Shown: positions 16,722 to 25,977 of the stretch, in pieces | Layout of the letters: each line of letters begins with the position of its first letter | Position numbering within the stretch: the stretch's first letter is position 1 | The notes under the pieces: model-generated | The model's database searches: none | What the model was told of the DNA's origin: nothing | The model's input: only the letters and a program-made list of their open reading frames with translations | NCBI RefSeq assembly: GCF_009604425.1 | Contig: NZ_WEGI01000013.1 | Location: forward strand, 124,001-188,000 | Source: Nocardia aurantia | GTDB lineage: Bacteria; Actinomycetota; Actinomycetes; Mycobacteriales; Mycobacteriaceae | Length of the DNA stretch: 64,000 nt | Reading direction: 5' to 3' | Position numbers and translations under genes: made by a program

Positions 16722-17533
16722 GGACTCCGCGCGCCACTCCCTGCGCCTACCGATACCCGACCGGTTTCACGGCGGCGACGCGGCGTTCCAGCATCCTGCC
16801 GCCGGAGCTGCGACCGGACTCCTGGGCACCCGCGGACAGTGCCCCGCAACTCCCGCCGGAGCTTCCGGGCGCGGCCGGCCGGGAAGGCTCACCCGAGGCG
16901 GCGTTGCCGAGATCACAGTCCGAGACCACGTCGGTCGGAGACTCGTCCACCGGTACCGTGCCGTTCGGGGACACGTCCGCTGACGCTACGTCGGCGCGGG
17001 GTTCGTCTGCTGACGCCGTGTCGGCGGGGGGTTCCGCCGCCGATGTCATGTCGGCGCCGGGTTCGCCTGCCGACGCCACACCGCCGCGGGGTTCGTCTGC
17101 CGGCGCCACGTCGATGTGGAATTCGTCGGCAGTGGGTGCGTCGTGCCGGGATTCGTCCGGTGACCTCGCGTCGCCGCGCGATTCGGCTGTCCAGGCCGGG
17201 CGAGCCGCCGCCTACCCGCGGGTGTGGCCGGAACAGCGAAATGTCTTGCCGATGTCGGGCGCGCAGCCGGACGTCTCGCCGCATTCGGCGGTCGGCCCGG
17301 AGCGGCCGGATGTCTCCCCGCATTCGGCTGCCGGTCCGGAGCGGCCGGATGTGTCCCCGGATCCGATCACCGATGAGTTCTCCGTCCCGGGCGATCGGTT
17401 CGAGGACGGTGCCCGGTCTGTGCTGCTGGTGCGGGAACACCGTCCGCGCCGCATCCTCGCTCCCCGGCCTGCCCGGGACGTGAACGAGAAGCGCTGTGTC
17501 CGCGGTCGCCGGGCCCGGGGGTCGCGGCGATGA
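16718..17533 (+). CDS. Low-complexity Ser/Ala/Asp/Gly repeat protein inserted in the cytochrome c operon
   Basis: The 271-residue ORF begins on an ATG overlapping the thioredoxin stop and ends on a TGA overlapping the ccdA start (ATGA at both ends), which is the main reason to believe this frame. Residues about 87-156 are seven degenerate 10-residue repeats (SADATSARGS type), and residues about 184-216 are 13-residue repeats (PDVSPHSAVGPER). No signal peptide, transmembrane helix or cysteine-pair motif is visible; the C-terminus is Arg-rich. Other frames are also open here because the DNA is repetitive, so translation needs proof. No homologue is recognised. Confidence 0.6.
   Translation: MRTPRATPCAYRYPTGFTAATRRSSILPPELRPDSWAPADSAPQLPPELPGAAGREGSPEAALPRSQSETTSVGDSSTGTVPFGDTSADATSARGSSADAVSAGGSAADVMSAPGSPADATPPRGSSAGATSMWNSSAVGASCRDSSGDLASPRDSAVQAGRAAAYPRVWPEQRNVLPMSGAQPDVSPHSAVGPERPDVSPHSAAGPERPDVSPDPITDEFSVPGDRFEDGARSVLLVREHRPRRILAPRPARDVNEKRCVRGRRARGSRR
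16976..17185 (+). repeat. 30-bp in-frame minisatellite, about seven units
   Basis: Seven degenerate 30-bp units each encode ten residues ending in GS, NS or DS. A second, 39-bp repeat (two full units and a partial one) follows at about 17267-17365 in the same ORF. Confidence 0.8.
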
Positions 17534-18357
17534 CGGTGACCGTGCTGGCCTCGGTGGGGGATTCGTTCCAGCAGACCGCGGCGACCGGGCCGCTGCTGCT
17601 GGCGCTGGGGGCGTGCGTGCTGGCGGGGCTGGTGTCGTTCGCGTCGCCGTGTGTCGTGCCGCTGGTCCCCGGATATCTGTCCTACCTGGCGGGGCTGGTG
17701 GGCGCCGAGGCGCCGCCGGTCACGGTGGGCGAGGTGACCGGCCGCCGGGTCACGACGGCCGAGCGGACGGGCCGGATGCGGGTCGCCGGCGCGGCCGGAC
17801 TGTTCGTCGCCGGTTTCACCGTGGTGTTCGTGCTGGCGTCGGCGACGGTGTTCGGGGTGATCCAGACCCTGAACGTGAACCGCGATCTGCTGCAGCGGAT
17901 CGGCGGCGTCGTCACCATCGTGATGGGACTGGTGTTCCTCGGCCTGGTCCCGGCGTTGCAGCGCGACACCCGCATGCACCCGCGGCGGCTCACCGGTGTC
18001 GTCGGCGCGCCCCTGCTCGGCGCGGTGTTCGCGCTGGGCTGGACGCCGTGCCTCGGGCCGACGCTGTCCGGGGTGATGGCCGTGTCGGCCGGCACCCAGG
18101 GCGCCACCGCGGCCCGGGGCGTCGCCCTGATCGTCGCCTACTGCCTCGGCCTGGGCCTGCCGTTCGTGATCCTGGCGTTCGGGTCGGCCAGCGCGCTGCG
18201 CGGGGTCGGCTGGCTGCGCCGCAACTCGCGCACCATCCAGGTCATCGGGGGAATCCTGCTCGTCGCGGTCGGTATCGCCCTGGTGACGGGGTGGTGGGAC
18301 CAGTTCGTCGGGTGGGTGCGCGATGCCTTCGTCTCCGAAACGACTCTGCCGATATGA
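17530..18357 (+). CDS. ccdA: Cytochrome c biogenesis protein CcdA (thiol-disulfide electron carrier)
   Basis: The 275-residue DsbD-beta/CcdA family protein has about six transmembrane helices. The redox cysteines are in FASPCVVPLVPGYLSYLAGL and LGWTPCLGPTLSGVM. It passes reducing equivalents from cytoplasmic thioredoxin across the membrane to the TlpA-like lipoprotein encoded two genes upstream. A roughly 30-residue hydrophilic loop follows helix 1. Start and stop overlap their neighbours as ATGA. Confidence 0.95.
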   Translation: MTVTVLASVGDSFQQTAATGPLLLALGACVLAGLVSFASPCVVPLVPGYLSYLAGLVGAEAPPVTVGEVTGRRVTTAERTGRMRVAGAAGLFVAGFTVVFVLASATVFGVIQTLNVNRDLLQRIGGVVTIVMGLVFLGLVPALQRDTRMHPRRLTGVVGAPLLGAVFALGWTPCLGPTLSGVMAVSAGTQGATAARGVALIVAYCLGLGLPFVILAFGSASALRGVGWLRRNSRTIQVIGGILLVAVGIALVTGWWDQFVGWVRDAFVSETTLPI

Positions 18358-19997
18358 CCACCACCATCACCGCTCCCGAGACCTCCCCGCGCCCCGGCCC
18401 GTCGCCGCGGCGGCGAGTGCCGGCCCTGCTGCGCAACAGCTGGCGTGGCCTCACCAACATGCGCACCGCGCTGGTGCTGTTGTTCCTGCTGGCACTGGCG
18501 GCGATCCCCGGCGCCCTGCTGCCGCAGCGCAGTCTCAACGCGCAGAAGGTCGACAAGTACATCGCCGACCGGCCCACCCTCGGGCACTGGATGGATCGGC
18601 TGCAGCTGTTCGGCGTGTTCTCCAGTTCCTGGTTCACTGCCGTCTACGTTCTGTTGTTCGTTTCGCTGGTGGGCTGCATCGTGCCCCGCGTCTTCGACCA
18701 CTACCGCGCGCTGCGCACCCCGCCGGTCGCGGTGCCGCGCAACCTGAGTCGCCTGCCGCACCATTTCGCGACGACGGTCGAGACCTCGCCGGCGGAGGTG
18801 ATCGGCACCGCGCGCGGCCGGTTGCGCGGCTGGCGGGTGATCCAGCGGACCGGCACCCGCGAGGGTGAGCTCACGCTCTCGGCGGAGAAGGGCTACTTCC
18901 GCGAGTTCGGCAATCTGGTCTTCCATCTGTCGCTGGTCGGGCTGCTGGTGGCCTTCGCGGTCGGAAAATTGTTCGGCTACGAGGGCAACGTGGTCGTGGT
19001 CGCCGACAACGGCCCCGGCTTCTGCACCACCTCGCCCGCCGTGTTCGACTCGTTCCGGGCGGGCAATGTCAACGACGGCACTGGCTTGGCGCCGATGTGT
19101 GTGCGGGTCAAGGATTTCCGCGCCGACTACCTGCCCAACGGTCAGGCCGAGATGTTCACCGCGAACATCTCCTACCAGTCCGGCAAGGATCTGACCTCCG
19201 GTACCTGGCGCGACACGACCATCCAGGTGAATCATCCGCTGCGGGTCGCGGGCGACCGCGTCTACCTGCAGGGCCACGGTTACGCGCCGACCTTCACGGT
19301 CACCTACCCGAACGGGCAGACCCGCACCGAGACCGTGCAGTGGCTGCCCGAGGACACCGCGACCTTCCTGTCCAGCGGCGTCATGCGCTTCGATCCGCCC
19401 GGCGGCATGTTCGGCACCGAGGAGGAGCGGCGCAAACACCAGATCGCGATCGAGGGCCTGTTCGCGCCGACCGCGCTGCTGCACGGCACCCTGCTGACCT
19501 CGTCGTATCCGGCGATGAACGATCCGGCGGTGGCGATCGACATCTATCGCGGCGAGACCGGACTCGACACCGGCCGCGCGCAGTCGCTGTTCGCGCTGGA
19601 TCCGGAGATGGTCAAACAGGGCCGGCTCGCGAAGGAACAGCGGGTCAACCTGCGGCCGGGCGAGTCGGCGACCCTGGCCGACGGCACCAAGGTGACCTTC
19701 GACGGCGCGAAGCAGTTCGCCAACATGCAGGTGTCGCACGATCCGGCGCAGGACTGGGTGCTGGTGTTCGCGGTGACGATGATGGCCGGTCTGCTGGTAT
19801 CGCTGCTGCTCAAGCGCCGCCGGGTGTGGATGCGCGCCTACCCGGAGGTGACCGGTGATGATGAACGACGTACTGTAGTAGAAATGGGCGGGCTGGCCCG
19901 CACCGACCAGGCCGGCTGGGGTGGCGAATTCGATCGCCTGCGCAGCTCGGTTCTGGGCGACAGCACACCGTCCGGCACGCAGAACGGGGAGCAGTGA
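18354..19997 (+). CDS. resB: Cytochrome c biogenesis protein ResB (Ccs1)
   Basis: The 547-residue ResB family protein has an N-terminal hydrophilic leader, three N-terminal transmembrane helices (near MRTALVLLFLLALAAIPGAL, FTAVYVLLFVSLVGC and LVFHLSLVGLLVAFAVGKLF), a large extracytoplasmic domain, and a final helix near WVLVFAVTMMAGLLVSLLL followed by a cytoplasmic tail. With CcsA it forms the system II heme-handling synthase that attaches heme to apocytochrome c. It overlaps ccdA by ATGA. Confidence 0.94.
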   Translation: MTTTITAPETSPRPGPSPRRRVPALLRNSWRGLTNMRTALVLLFLLALAAIPGALLPQRSLNAQKVDKYIADRPTLGHWMDRLQLFGVFSSSWFTAVYVLLFVSLVGCIVPRVFDHYRALRTPPVAVPRNLSRLPHHFATTVETSPAEVIGTARGRLRGWRVIQRTGTREGELTLSAEKGYFREFGNLVFHLSLVGLLVAFAVGKLFGYEGNVVVVADNGPGFCTTSPAVFDSFRAGNVNDGTGLAPMCVRVKDFRADYLPNGQAEMFTANISYQSGKDLTSGTWRDTTIQVNHPLRVAGDRVYLQGHGYAPTFTVTYPNGQTRTETVQWLPEDTATFLSSGVMRFDPPGGMFGTEEERRKHQIAIEGLFAPTALLHGTLLTSSYPAMNDPAVAIDIYRGETGLDTGRAQSLFALDPEMVKQGRLAKEQRVNLRPGESATLADGTKVTFDGAKQFANMQVSHDPAQDWVLVFAVTMMAGLLVSLLLKRRRVWMRAYPEVTGDDERRTVVEMGGLARTDQAGWGGEFDRLRSSVLGDSTPSGTQNGEQ

Positions 19998-19999
19998 CC

Positions 20000-20959
20000 A
20001 TGCCGATCGACGAGAACATCGCCGGTTACAGCGATCTGGCGTTCAAGTCGGCGATCGTCGTCTACGTGCTGGTGTTCGTGCTGCTGCTGGTCCAGTACGC
20101 CACCGCCTACACCCGCCGGGCCGAGGAGCGCGAACCCGCGCTGGTCGGCGCCGGCGCCGGGGTGCCCGGCCGCGTCGAGCGACCGGCCGCGCGACCGCTG
20201 GGGGAACGCTTCGGCAACATGGCGTTCGCGGTCCTGTTCGTCGGCCTGGCCTCGCACATCGTGTCGATCGTGCTGCGCGGCTTCGCGACCCACCGTTTCC
20301 CGCTCGGCAACATGTACGAGTTCGTGACGATGGCCACCGGCACCGCCGTCCTGCTCGGCGTGATCCTGTTGCGCGATCAGCGCTACCGCGGCATGTGGTC
20401 GTTCCTGCTGGTCCCCGTCCTGATCCTGATGTTCCTGGCCGGCACCGTGCTGTACGCCGGAGCCGCGCCCGTGGTGCCCGCGCTGAAGTCGTACTGGCTG
20501 CCGATCCACGTCACGGTGGTCAGCATCGGCAGCGGTGTCTTCCTGGTGTCGGGTGTCGCGAGCCTGCTGTTCCTGCTGCGCCTGCGCCAGCCCGCCGGGT
20601 CGGAATCCGACACCGTCCTGGGTGCGATCGCGCGCCGCCTCCCCGATGCCCGCGCCCTGGACCGGCTCGCCTACCGCACCACCATCATCGGGTTCCCGAT
20701 CTTCGGCACCGGCATCATCCTCGGCGCCATCTGGGCCGAATCCGCCTGGGGCCGCTTCTGGGGCTGGGACCCCAAGGAGACCGTCTCCTTCATCGCCTGG
20801 GTCATCTACGCCGCTTACCTGCACGCCCGCGCGACCTCGGGCTGGCGGGAGACCAAGGCCGCGTGGATCAACATCGCCGGTTTCGTGGCGATGCTGTTCA
20901 ACCTGTTCATCATCAACATCGTGGTCAGCGGCCTGCACAGCTACGCCGGGCTGAACTGA
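20000..20959 (+). CDS. ccsA: Cytochrome c biogenesis protein CcsA (ResC)
   Basis: The 319-residue multi-pass membrane protein contains the heme-binding tryptophan-rich motif WGRFWGWDPKET and conserved histidines in SHIVSIVLRGF, SYWLPIHVTVVS and VSGLHSYAGL. It presents heme to apocytochrome c at the outer face together with ResB. ATG 20000 is preferred because GGGGAG at 19987-19992 is correctly spaced; a GTG at 19994 overlapping the resB stop is too close to that site. It is the last gene of the operon. Confidence 0.95.
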   Translation: MPIDENIAGYSDLAFKSAIVVYVLVFVLLLVQYATAYTRRAEEREPALVGAGAGVPGRVERPAARPLGERFGNMAFAVLFVGLASHIVSIVLRGFATHRFPLGNMYEFVTMATGTAVLLGVILLRDQRYRGMWSFLLVPVLILMFLAGTVLYAGAAPVVPALKSYWLPIHVTVVSIGSGVFLVSGVASLLFLLRLRQPAGSESDTVLGAIARRLPDARALDRLAYRTTIIGFPIFGTGIILGAIWAESAWGRFWGWDPKETVSFIAWVIYAAYLHARATSGWRETKAAWINIAGFVAMLFNLFIINIVVSGLHSYAGLN

Positions 20960-21153
20960 GGCCGTCCGCGAGGACGTAGTCCGGCAGCAGCCGCGCCTCG
21001 AGCAGCCATGCCTGCCCCGCGACGATCGGCGGTGGCAATGCGCCGGCGGCGGCGAGGCCGCGCGCGATGTCGGTGTTCGGCCGGGCTCACCGGCTGTTCG
21101 TGTGTCGGTGGTGACAATCCGTGGCTCCCCGCTCGCCGGCGATCTGACCGCGT

Positions 21154-21167
21154 GCAATACGTATTGC
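21154..21167. promoter_or_regulatory. Perfect 14-bp palindrome GCAATACGTATTGC
   Basis: The self-complementary sequence resembles a dimeric repressor operator. No obvious target gene lies immediately next to it. Confidence 0.4.
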
Positions 21168-21407
21168 GAAACCATGGGTGGACCGGTGCGCCCATCCAGT
21201 GGTGCGATCAGAAGCTTCTATACGAAAGCGTTTCTGGTGCAGGTCGTTCGAGTGATCGTTCGGTGAACTTGTTTCTGCTGGAGACAATCTCGTCTTTGAG
21301 CAGCACCGCTGGTGGCGGGCACGTGCAGGCGCTGCGACGCCGCGCTCCGAGACCGGCTGAACAGCAGCACGTTCGAAGGATTCGCAGTCAATAATCAAGT
21401 GCACCAA

Positions 21408-21437
21408 CATCTTACGGCTCCACAACGCTGTAAGATG
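21408..21437. other. Strong hairpin in the gene-free region
   Basis: CATCTTAC (21408-21415) pairs with GTAAGATG (21430-21437), extended by a G-U and two G-C pairs to an 11-bp stem with an 8-nt loop. There is no T run, so it is not a standard terminator. Confidence 0.5.
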
Positions 21438-22298
21438 CCATGTGGAAACGATCTTCGATCGGACGCAGTGGAAGCGGCAACACGAACGGCTGGGCCGGCC
21501 CACCTGTGCCCGACTCGATTCCGTTGTGAAGGAACATCTTTCCAGTCGGTAGCAACCGACACTGCCCGATCCGTTGCGGGCGCCGGTTCTATATTTATGA
21601 CGGCAGATGCTGGGGTGCAAACATTCTCGTCGTGTCGTGGAAACTCGTCCGGCGAATCCGGTTATCCATTTCCTCGACCGATTTCAAATTGTCCGAGAGA
21701 TTTTGTGCAGTAGTGATTTTCGATCAAAGCGCTGCGTCGATTGTGATCGGCTCGCCCTGTGCGGCGGGGATCCGTACCTGCCGATCGGGTGACCTCGAAC
21801 CGAATACTCAAGTGCTGCAAGATCTTCGAGAGCAGGTCCGATCTTCGCTGCCTGACCGTCCGTCACGGTTTCCAGGGGCCTTGATCGATAATCCCGGCGC
21901 GGTGCGACCCGGCCTCCGTCGGCCGGTGCGCAGGTCACGAGATCACAAGCGGCGTCGACGTTTCTGTCGCGCCGACTGCGGCGGCATCGGGTATCGGGCT
22001 GCGATGGAGCAACGAGCGACGCCGCCCCACGGCCGGGTTCCCAGCGTTGACAAGCGGTTACAGTGCGCACCCGCCGTGCCCGGGGTCCCGCGCGGAGGGC
22101 GCCGATGATCGGCAAACGGTTTCGTTCGTTGGAGTGGCGATCGTCGGGAGGCTGGGTTAATGTCTCTCATTGATTCGACCGAGCGGAGAGTGCGGACGAC
22201 GAAATTCTTCGAGAAGCTATGCTCCGCAACGTTTTTCGACGCCCTCTGCAATTCCTTGCGCAGGGCGTGACTACACCCGGAATTCTCCAGGAGCTGCT

Positions 22299-22940
22299 GT
22301 GAGCACTTCCCTTTCCAGCTTGCCCAGTGGGCATCAGACGATGTTGCTGGCACACCGTGCGATGGTGACCGATATGCCGCGGATCGCCGCCGCCGCCACG
22401 CGGTTGGCCGAGGCCCCGGACGCGACGCGCGGCGCCGCACTGAGCGGCTACATCGATCAGGTGCACACGCTGATCAACCACCACCACGAGGGTGAGAACG
22501 AGTACCTCTGGCCCCGGCTGCGCAGCGCCGGCGCCGACGAGGCATCGATCGCCCTGCTCGCCGCGGAGCACGAGGAGCTGGACAAGTTCCTGGCCGAATG
22601 GCACCGCACCGCACTGGAATTGGGTGCAGGTGGCGATGTCGCGGCAGAGCTGGCGCGCATCACGATGGACGTGCACGAACGGCTCGTGGCGCACGCCGCG
22701 GACGAGGAGACCGAACTGATCGGCCGCCTCGCCCCGGCGCTGGACACGAAGATCTGGAAAGGTTTCGAGACCCACATGCGCAAGACCGCGCCACTGTGGA
22801 CGTTGCGATTCATGCCCGCTTGGCTGCTGTCCGTGGCCCGGCCGGACGAACTGGGTGGCGTGCCCGCCCTGCCGATGGCGCGACTGTTCCGCGGCTGGCT
22901 CGAGCGCACGCAGCGTGCCGCGCTCGGCACCGTCGATTGA
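22299..22940 (+). CDS. Hemerythrin HHE-domain protein
   Basis: The 213-residue protein has the HHE four-helix pattern: a His in LLAHRAMVTDM, INHHHEGENEYLWPRL with HHxxE ligands, EHEELDKFLAEWH, and VHERLVAHAADEETEL with the final His and acidic ligand. It should bind a non-heme di-iron site and may sense or buffer O2, NO or iron in the cytoplasm. The C-terminal 65 residues (THMRKTAPLWTLRFMPAWLL onward) are specific to this actinobacterial subgroup. GTG 22299 follows CCAGGAG. It stands alone just upstream of the conservon. Confidence 0.88.
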   Translation: MSTSLSSLPSGHQTMLLAHRAMVTDMPRIAAAATRLAEAPDATRGAALSGYIDQVHTLINHHHEGENEYLWPRLRSAGADEASIALLAAEHEELDKFLAEWHRTALELGAGGDVAAELARITMDVHERLVAHAADEETELIGRLAPALDTKIWKGFETHMRKTAPLWTLRFMPAWLLSVARPDELGGVPALPMARLFRGWLERTQRAALGTVD

Positions 22941-23040
22941 TCCGTCCGGGAACACCCGTACGCCATTAATTTTCGCGACCATACGAGTAAGCTCGTGCCG
23001 GTCATCACCGAGTCCGACGACAGCCCAATCCCTTTCAGGG

Positions 23041-25977
23041 ATGGGAACGATTGATGTGATCAGGATGTATAACATCAAGCGCGTGTTCAAGATCACGCCG
23101 AGCGTGCGATTCCGCGTTCTGGCGATAGCGCTCATACCCAGCTCGTCGCTACTGATTGTCGGTGGTGGCACAGCCGGTTACTTCTTGCGACAAGCCGACT
23201 CCATCCAGGAGTGGTCAACCGCGATCAACCACACGGCCGGACCGGCGCTCGACTTCGTGGAAGCCGTGCAAAACGAGCGCCGCACGAGCATGCTCATACT
23301 CGCGGGAGACCAATCCGTCGCCGGGGACCTTCCGGCGGAACGGGCGCGACTCAACGCGTCCATTCCGACGATGATGGCCGCCGGTAACGATTTGATCAAA
23401 CTCTTCCACGGTTCCGTCGGCGATGCCGTCGTGCAAATGCAGGCCACATTCGGCCAGTTGCCGCTGATTCGGCAGCGAGTCGATCTGGGCGCGGCTCAGA
23501 TCGACGAGGTCTACGGCTACTACAACAAGGTCATCCAAACCGTCATCGTCGCGGGCCGGCTGGCTGCCCGCACGGCGAAGGTGCCCGAGGCGGCGAATGA
23601 ACAGGACACCGAGATCGGCCTGTTCGAAACGGCCGAGGCGATGTCCCGCAGTAGTTCGCTCGCCGCGGCCGGCGCGTTCCACGGCGGTTTCACTCCTTCC
23701 CAGCAGGAGGAGTACAGCAAACTGGTCGGCTTCTACCGCTACGAACTCGACAATCGCATCGGCGAGCTGACGCCGGGCGAGATGGCGAGCTATCAGGCGC
23801 TGGTGTCGAGCCCGGCGTGGCTGCAGATGGGCACCATCGAGTCCGGTCTGATCCGGCGGACGGCCGACCTCGAGGCCGCGGCTCCGTCGGAGCCGGGAGC
23901 CTCGGGCCCGGGTGGTTCGTCGTCCACTGCCGCGGGGCCGGGTAGTTCCGCTCCGGGTGCCTCGGGCCCGGGCGGGTCCTCCTCCGGCACCGCGCATCCG
24001 GGTGGCGCCGCGCCGTCGGGTGCCGCGGGTCCGGGTGCCTCCGGTCCGAACGCCGCCGGTCCTGGTACCGCTGGCCCGAACGCCGCCGGTCCCGGTACCG
24101 CTGGTCCGAACGCCGCCGGTCCCAACGCCGGCCCGGGAGTGTCGCAGCCGGGTGTCACCGCACCGGGTACGTCGCAGCCGGGTGTTGCCTCCCCCGGATC
24201 TTCTGCCCCGAAGACCTCCTCCCCGAGAACGTCTCCGCCCGGCGCGCTGTCGCAGGGGGTGCCCGGTGCCTCCTCGCCCGGCACAGGGCAGACCGGGACC
24301 GGCAACTCGTCCACGGGATCGTCGTCGGAAACCTCCGGCAACGGCAGCGAGAGCACGGGGACCGGCGACTCCGCCGCGACTGCGCCCATGCCCCCCGCCG
24401 CCGAGTGGCAGGACGCGGCCGATCAGGTCGGCAGCACGCTGCGCGGGATGTGGAGTTCGCACCTGCGCTATGCCGGCGAGGTGGCCGACAAGGAGGGCAG
24501 CAGACTGTCCCGGCAGTCCGTCGAGGGTGGCGCGGCCGCCCTGGCGCTGTCGCTGATCGCGTTCCTCGCCGCGGCGTACCTGTCGCAGCGCCTGATCGGG
24601 CGCCTGCGTCGGCTGCGGGCCGAAACCCTCCAGGTCAGCGAGACCCGGTTGCCGAAGATCATGGATCAGCTCGGTCGCTCCGAATCCGTCGACCTGGACA
24701 AGGAATTGCCCAAACTCGACTTCGGCCGTGACGAGATCGGCCAGGTCGCCGACGCCTTCAACCGCGCGCAGACGGCCGCCGTCGCCGCCGCGGTCAACGA
24801 GGCGCACACCCGGCAGGGTGTCCGCGCGGTCTTCGTCAACATCGCGCACCGCAGCCAGGTCACCATGCACCAGCTGCTGGGCCAGTTGGAGCGCGCCGAG
24901 CATCGCCACGACGATCCGGACACGCTGAAGATGCTGTTCGAGTTCGACAATCTCGCCACCCGCGAGCGGCGCAATGCCGAGAACCTGGTGATCCTGGGCG
25001 GCGAACAGCCCGGCAGGCAGTGGCGCAACCCGGTGCCGCTCCACGAGTTGGTTCGCAGCGCGGTCACCGAGACCGAACACTACCCGCGGGTCCACATCGT
25101 CCGGCTGCCCGATGTACGGGTCGTCGGTTCGGCGGTGGCCGACCTCATCCATCTGCTGGCCGAGTTGATCGACAACGCCGCGACCTTCTCGCCGCCGCGA
25201 ACCCGCGTCGAGATCTCCGGTGACCTGGGCGGTTCGGCGGTGATCGTCGCGATCTCCGACCTGGGCGTGGGCCTGACCAAGGGTGAGATGGCACGGTTCA
25301 ACGAGGCGCTGACCAATCCGCCGGACTTCAACATCGAGGCGCTGTCCACCGACCCACGCCTGGGCCTGTTCGTGGTCGCCCAGCTGGCGAAGCGGCACGA
25401 CGTCGCCGTGCGATTGACCGAATCCGATTTCGGCGGTATCCGCAGTGTCGTGCGAATCCCGTACGACCTGGTCTCCGATGAGACCGTCGAGGACGATTCG
25501 GCCCCGCAGGCCGAGCTCGGTGAAACCGGCGAGGACAACCTGGGTGAGCTGCGGCGCTGGTCGCACCAGCTCGTCGGGCAGCAGCAGCCCGGATTGCCGC
25601 CGGTGGACGATCCCGGCGAGCCGGTCCTGGTCCCGATGGCTCCGGAGCCCGAACCGGTCGGCGCCATCGCTTCCTACGGGAACCAGACCACCGCAGAGGC
25701 CTGGGGCGAGGATCCGATCGGTGTCGGCCACGAGTCGCAGCCGTACGACGGCCCGCCGCTACCCCAGCGCAGGCGGCAGACACAGGTGATCCCGCGGCCG
25801 CCGGCGCCGGATGTCCATCCCAGTATCGGCAGGCAACGGGACAGGCCGACGGGGCAGGGACGGCCCACCGACCTGTGGACCTCGCTACAAGCCGGAACGA
25901 AGCTCGGTCGCTCAGGCGTACCCGCCGGGTCTCGGCTGGAGGCGGCGACCGACGGCGAAGGACAGTGGAATGACTGA
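23041..25977 (+). CDS. Conservon sensor histidine-kinase-like protein CvnA with NIT domain
   Basis: The product has 978 residues. TM1 (about residues 22-44) is followed by an extracytoplasmic nitrate/nitrite-sensing (NIT) type helical domain, TM2 (about 497-520), a HAMP-like segment, and a cytoplasmic HATPase with the N box ELIDNAATFSPP near residue 708 and the G box SDLGVGLTKGE. No classical H-box histidine is obvious, as is usual for CvnA. Residues about 281-455 are a Pro/Gly/Ala/Ser repeat inserted before the last NIT helices. The C-terminal 150 residues are disordered. An ATG at 23065 is an alternative start. It overlaps cvnB by 8 bp. It likely controls the CvnB/C/D switch in response to an extracellular cue. 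Confidence 0.9.
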   Translation: MGTIDVIRMYNIKRVFKITPSVRFRVLAIALIPSSSLLIVGGGTAGYFLRQADSIQEWSTAINHTAGPALDFVEAVQNERRTSMLILAGDQSVAGDLPAERARLNASIPTMMAAGNDLIKLFHGSVGDAVVQMQATFGQLPLIRQRVDLGAAQIDEVYGYYNKVIQTVIVAGRLAARTAKVPEAANEQDTEIGLFETAEAMSRSSSLAAAGAFHGGFTPSQQEEYSKLVGFYRYELDNRIGELTPGEMASYQALVSSPAWLQMGTIESGLIRRTADLEAAAPSEPGASGPGGSSSTAAGPGSSAPGASGPGGSSSGTAHPGGAAPSGAAGPGASGPNAAGPGTAGPNAAGPGTAGPNAAGPNAGPGVSQPGVTAPGTSQPGVASPGSSAPKTSSPRTSPPGALSQGVPGASSPGTGQTGTGNSSTGSSSETSGNGSESTGTGDSAATAPMPPAAEWQDAADQVGSTLRGMWSSHLRYAGEVADKEGSRLSRQSVEGGAAALALSLIAFLAAAYLSQRLIGRLRRLRAETLQVSETRLPKIMDQLGRSESVDLDKELPKLDFGRDEIGQVADAFNRAQTAAVAAAVNEAHTRQGVRAVFVNIAHRSQVTMHQLLGQLERAEHRHDDPDTLKMLFEFDNLATRERRNAENLVILGGEQPGRQWRNPVPLHELVRSAVTETEHYPRVHIVRLPDVRVVGSAVADLIHLLAELIDNAATFSPPRTRVEISGDLGGSAVIVAISDLGVGLTKGEMARFNEALTNPPDFNIEALSTDPRLGLFVVAQLAKRHDVAVRLTESDFGGIRSVVRIPYDLVSDETVEDDSAPQAELGETGEDNLGELRRWSHQLVGQQQPGLPPVDDPGEPVLVPMAPEPEPVGAIASYGNQTTAEAWGEDPIGVGHESQPYDGPPLPQRRRQTQVIPRPPAPDVHPSIGRQRDRPTGQGRPTDLWTSLQAGTKLGRSGVPAGSRLEAATDGEGQWND
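24042..24133 (+). repeat. 30-bp in-frame repeat in the CvnA extracellular domain
   Basis: Units encode GPNAAGPGTA, GPNAAGPGTA and a variant GPNAAGPNAG. They sit within a longer Pro/Gly/Ala/Ser low-complexity stretch spanning about 23881-24405. Confidence 0.85.

Larger units (their letters stand above)
20960..22298. other. 1.3-kb region without a convincing gene
   Basis: Open frames on both strands are short, overlap one another and lack good ribosome-binding sites, signal peptides or recognisable domains. Base composition looks visibly more AT-rich than the flanks between about 21170 and 22270. The stretch contains a perfect 14-bp palindrome (21154-21167) and a strong hairpin (21408-21437). 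It could be a decayed gene region, an acquired remnant, or hold an unrecognised RNA. Confidence 0.6.

Noticed and set aside
16913..17440. A 175-residue open frame on the minus strand opposite the repeat ORF
   Set aside because: The DNA is repetitive with a period divisible by three, which opens several frames. Only the plus-strand frame has ATGA coupling at both ends.
21087..22108. Several overlapping ORFs of 130-180 residues in the gene-poor region
   Set aside because: None has a good RBS or domain, all conflict with each other, and composition is unlike that of neighbouring genes.
20960..22298. tRNA or CRISPR array in the gene-poor region
   Set aside because: I found no TPsiC-arm-like motif with a matching acceptor stem and no regularly spaced repeats.
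23215..25731. An 838-residue open frame antisense to cvnA
   Set aside because: It is a GC-skew shadow of the cvnA coding frame, with no RBS, no domains and Arg/Gly/His-rich composition.
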